From assembly GCA_003537495.1 (NCBI GenBank), contig DPSB01000121.1:2941-10278 (forward strand): a stretch of DNA of 7,338 bases, given 5' to 3'. The translations under genes were made by a program, and so were the position numbers. Shown here piece after piece: positions 5,974 to 7,338 of the stretch (its first letter is position 1; each line of letters opens with the position of its first letter). This DNA is from Cytophagales bacterium. Lineage in GTDB: Bacteria; Bacteroidota; Bacteroidia; Cytophagales; Cyclobacteriaceae. Below the pieces are notes generated by a model that searched no databases, was not told where the DNA came from, and saw nothing but the letters and a program-made list of their open reading frames with translations.

Positions 5974-7191
5974 ATGACAAAGATTGGAGTATATATTTTT
6001 TTGACTGGCGCTATTCTCTCTGCTTGTACGAGCGAGAAAAAAGAAGACCACAAAAATCATACTGTCGCGGAGGAAAGTACTGAAACAAAATACACCTGCC
6101 CAATGCATCCTAACGTAGTGCAAGAGGGGCCAGGGTCATGCCCGGTATGCGGCATGGACTTAGTTCCAATGACGTCCAGTACCGGAGATGATAATAGTTT
6201 GATGTTAACCGATAGTCAGATAAAACTTGCCAACATCACCACACAAAAAGTGTCTGTTAAGCCCATTGGTCAAACGTTAGTCGTAAATGCCACCCTTAAA
6301 GTAGATGAAGATAAGACAACCATTGCCAGCAGCCGCACAACAGGTAGAATCGAAAAGCTTTTTATCAAAGAGACTGGCCGTGTAATAAAGCAAGGTGAAC
6401 CACTTTATGAGATTTACAGCGAAACCTTACTGACTCTTCAGCGAGAATACCTTTTGGCCTTAGAACAATATGAAACACTCGGCAAAGTGGAAAAGCGTTA
6501 CGAAGGTTTCTTAAAAGCAGCCGAAAGCAAGCTCTTTCTTTACGGTCTCACTAAGAAACAGGTGGAACAACTGACAACAACCAAATCCGTGCAGCAACGC
6601 ATCACGTTTCTTGCACCAACAAGTGGAGTCGTGGAAGAGATTGCTGTGGCCGAAGGTCAGTATGTAAATGAAGGTGACCGACTCTACCGTATTGAGAACT
6701 TTACTTCTTTGTGGCTTGAAGCGGAACTCTATCCAAACGAAACACGCTTCATTAAAATTGGTGACAAAATCAGTATTCGTGTTAGTGGATTTGAATCAGA
6801 ATCAATAATAGCAACAGTAAATTTCTTGAGTCCAGAGTACAATGCAAATTCACAAATCACAGTAATGCGTGCTTCTTTGAGTAATTCAGATTTACACTTC
6901 AAACCAGGTATGCAGGCACAGGTACTCTTCACGCACTCATCTCGTAAAGCACTAACCATTCCGGTGGACGCCATTATACGAGACGCTAATGGAACACATG
7001 TATATGTACAATCCGAACAAAACACCTTCGTGCCGCGAATGGTAAAAATTGGTGTGGAGAATTTTGAGCAAGTGGAAATCACATTTGGTCTTGAGGAAAA
7101 TGAAATTGTTGCCGTTAGTGGTGCTTACCTACTGTATTCAGAATTGATTTTAAAGAAAGGCACAGACCCAATGGCGGGTCATACTCACTAG
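5974..7191 (+). CDS. cusB: CusB-type periplasmic adaptor lipoprotein 2 with heavy-metal-binding domain
   Basis: A second membrane-fusion protein of 405 residues, only two bases after the first. MTKIGVYIFLTGAILSAC has a lipobox (LSAC) with Cys18 as the likely lipid anchor. A short His/acid-rich spacer (EDHKNH) precedes a heavy-metal-binding domain (about 40-66) with CPMHP and CPVCGMDLVPM; candidate ligands are Cys42, Met44, His45, Cys56, Cys59, Met61 and Met66. The adaptor body follows: first lipoyl half (about 120-148, GRIEKLFIKETG), helical hairpin (150-200, SETLLTLQREYLLALEQY), second lipoyl half (210-240, APTSGVVEEIAVAEGQYVNE) without any insert, beta-barrel (245-320) and membrane-proximal domain (from IPVDAII). 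It ends DPMAGHTH, a possible extra Met/His site. It is clearly diverged from the first adaptor, so not a recent duplicate. E. coli CusB works as a hexamer on a CusA trimer; the two adaptors here could alternate in that ring or serve at different stages. The names rest on family and context. Confidence 0.9.
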   Translation: MTKIGVYIFLTGAILSACTSEKKEDHKNHTVAEESTETKYTCPMHPNVVQEGPGSCPVCGMDLVPMTSSTGDDNSLMLTDSQIKLANITTQKVSVKPIGQTLVVNATLKVDEDKTTIASSRTTGRIEKLFIKETGRVIKQGEPLYEIYSETLLTLQREYLLALEQYETLGKVEKRYEGFLKAAESKLFLYGLTKKQVEQLTTTKSVQQRITFLAPTSGVVEEIAVAEGQYVNEGDRLYRIENFTSLWLEAELYPNETRFIKIGDKISIRVSGFESESIIATVNFLSPEYNANSQITVMRASLSNSDLHFKPGMQAQVLFTHSSRKALTIPVDAIIRDANGTHVYVQSEQNTFVPRMVKIGVENFEQVEITFGLEENEIVAVSGAYLLYSELILKKGTDPMAGHTH

Positions 7192-7196
7192 ATAAT

Positions 7197-7338
7197 ATGA
7201 AGGAGTGTTGTAAAACAGCATTTGAAAATAAACCTAGCCCCCTTGCCAAATGGGCGAGGCGTGGCCTTTGTATCATCATTTCCGTCATTATCCTTATCAC
7301 CGCCCTAAGTCAATTTAAATTTTTAAACCTTAATTCAT
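7197..7338 (+). CDS. small single-pass membrane protein with N-terminal Cys-Cys pair (3' end outside window)
   Basis: From ATG 7197, five bases after the second adaptor's stop, a frame stays open for 47 codons to the window edge. It begins MKECCKTAFENKP, followed by a basic stretch (KWARRG) and a hydrophobic segment (about residues 23-39, LCIIISVIILITALS) that reads as one transmembrane helix with the N-terminus probably in the cytoplasm. The vicinal cysteines could bind Cu(I) or another soft metal. Position and spacing suggest it belongs to the efflux operon. I have a faint memory of short MK-(D/E)-CC membrane proteins beside Bacteroidota metal genes, but cannot name a family. The purine-rich bases around the start are inside the gene, so no ribosome binding site helps choose the start. 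Confidence 0.6.
   Translation, partial: MKECCKTAFENKPSPLAKWARRGLCIIISVIILITALSQFKFLNLNS

Noticed and set aside
5746..6123. Minus-strand ORF of 125 codons across the junction of the two adaptors
   Set aside because: Covers the conserved C-terminus of adaptor 1 and the signal peptide and metal-binding domain of adaptor 2 on the other strand; no protein features of its own.
6729..7082. Minus-strand ORF of 117 codons opposite the second adaptor
   Set aside because: Antisense shadow of a well-supported CDS, with no recognisable domain.

Overview
The window carries most of a copper/silver (Cus-type) tripartite efflux operon, all on the + strand, most likely from a member of the Bacteroidota (Cytophagales- or Chitinophagaceae-like). 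The assignment rests on protein character: a CusA of the Bacteroidota type, CusB-type lipoproteins with N-terminal heavy-metal-binding (CPMHP...CPVCGM) domains, the C-terminal tail of a HYC_CC_PP-family protein upstream, starts without clear Shine-Dalgarno sequences, and moderate GC. The lineage is an inference; no rRNA or other marker is present.

Layout. Bases 1-140 hold the last 45 codons of an upstream gene whose tail resembles the HYC_CC_PP family. A 93-base pyrimidine-rich spacer (141-233) follows, with no recognisable promoter. Then comes the inner-membrane RND permease CusA, written as two ORFs in the same frame: 234-1520 (TM1-4 plus the PN porter domains) and 1524-3452 (TM5-12 plus the PC porter domains). 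One TAA codon and one GCT codon separate them. Next are a TolC-family outer-membrane factor (3436-4689), a first CusB-type adaptor lipoprotein (4667-5971), a second, different CusB-type adaptor lipoprotein (5974-7191), and the start of a small Cys-Cys membrane protein (7197 to the window end). From cusA onward the junctions are tight (+3, -17, -23, +2 and +5 bases), so this is almost certainly one transcription unit.

How it works together. CusA uses the proton gradient to move Cu(I)/Ag(I), using a periplasmic triad of methionines, all three of which are present. The adaptor lipoproteins join CusA to the outer-membrane channel, and their Cys/Met/His N-terminal domains probably capture or hand over metal. 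No CusF, CusR/CusS or P-type ATPase is present in the window; the two metal-binding adaptors may take over part of the CusF role.

The most notable point is the split CusA. The halves are otherwise undamaged and in the same frame, the break lies in a cytoplasmic loop where a two-chain protein is topologically possible, and the stop/start spacing resembles the other junctions of the operon. It could be a true two-subunit CusA made by termination-reinitiation, a recent nonsense mutation, or a base-call error; the sequence alone cannot decide. Other points of note are a Met/Gly-rich insert in the first adaptor, a methionine-rich outer-membrane factor, a heptamer repeat with an inverted copy inside the first adaptor's signal-peptide codons, and the small CC membrane protein at the end. 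No tRNA, rRNA, CRISPR or insertion sequence was seen.
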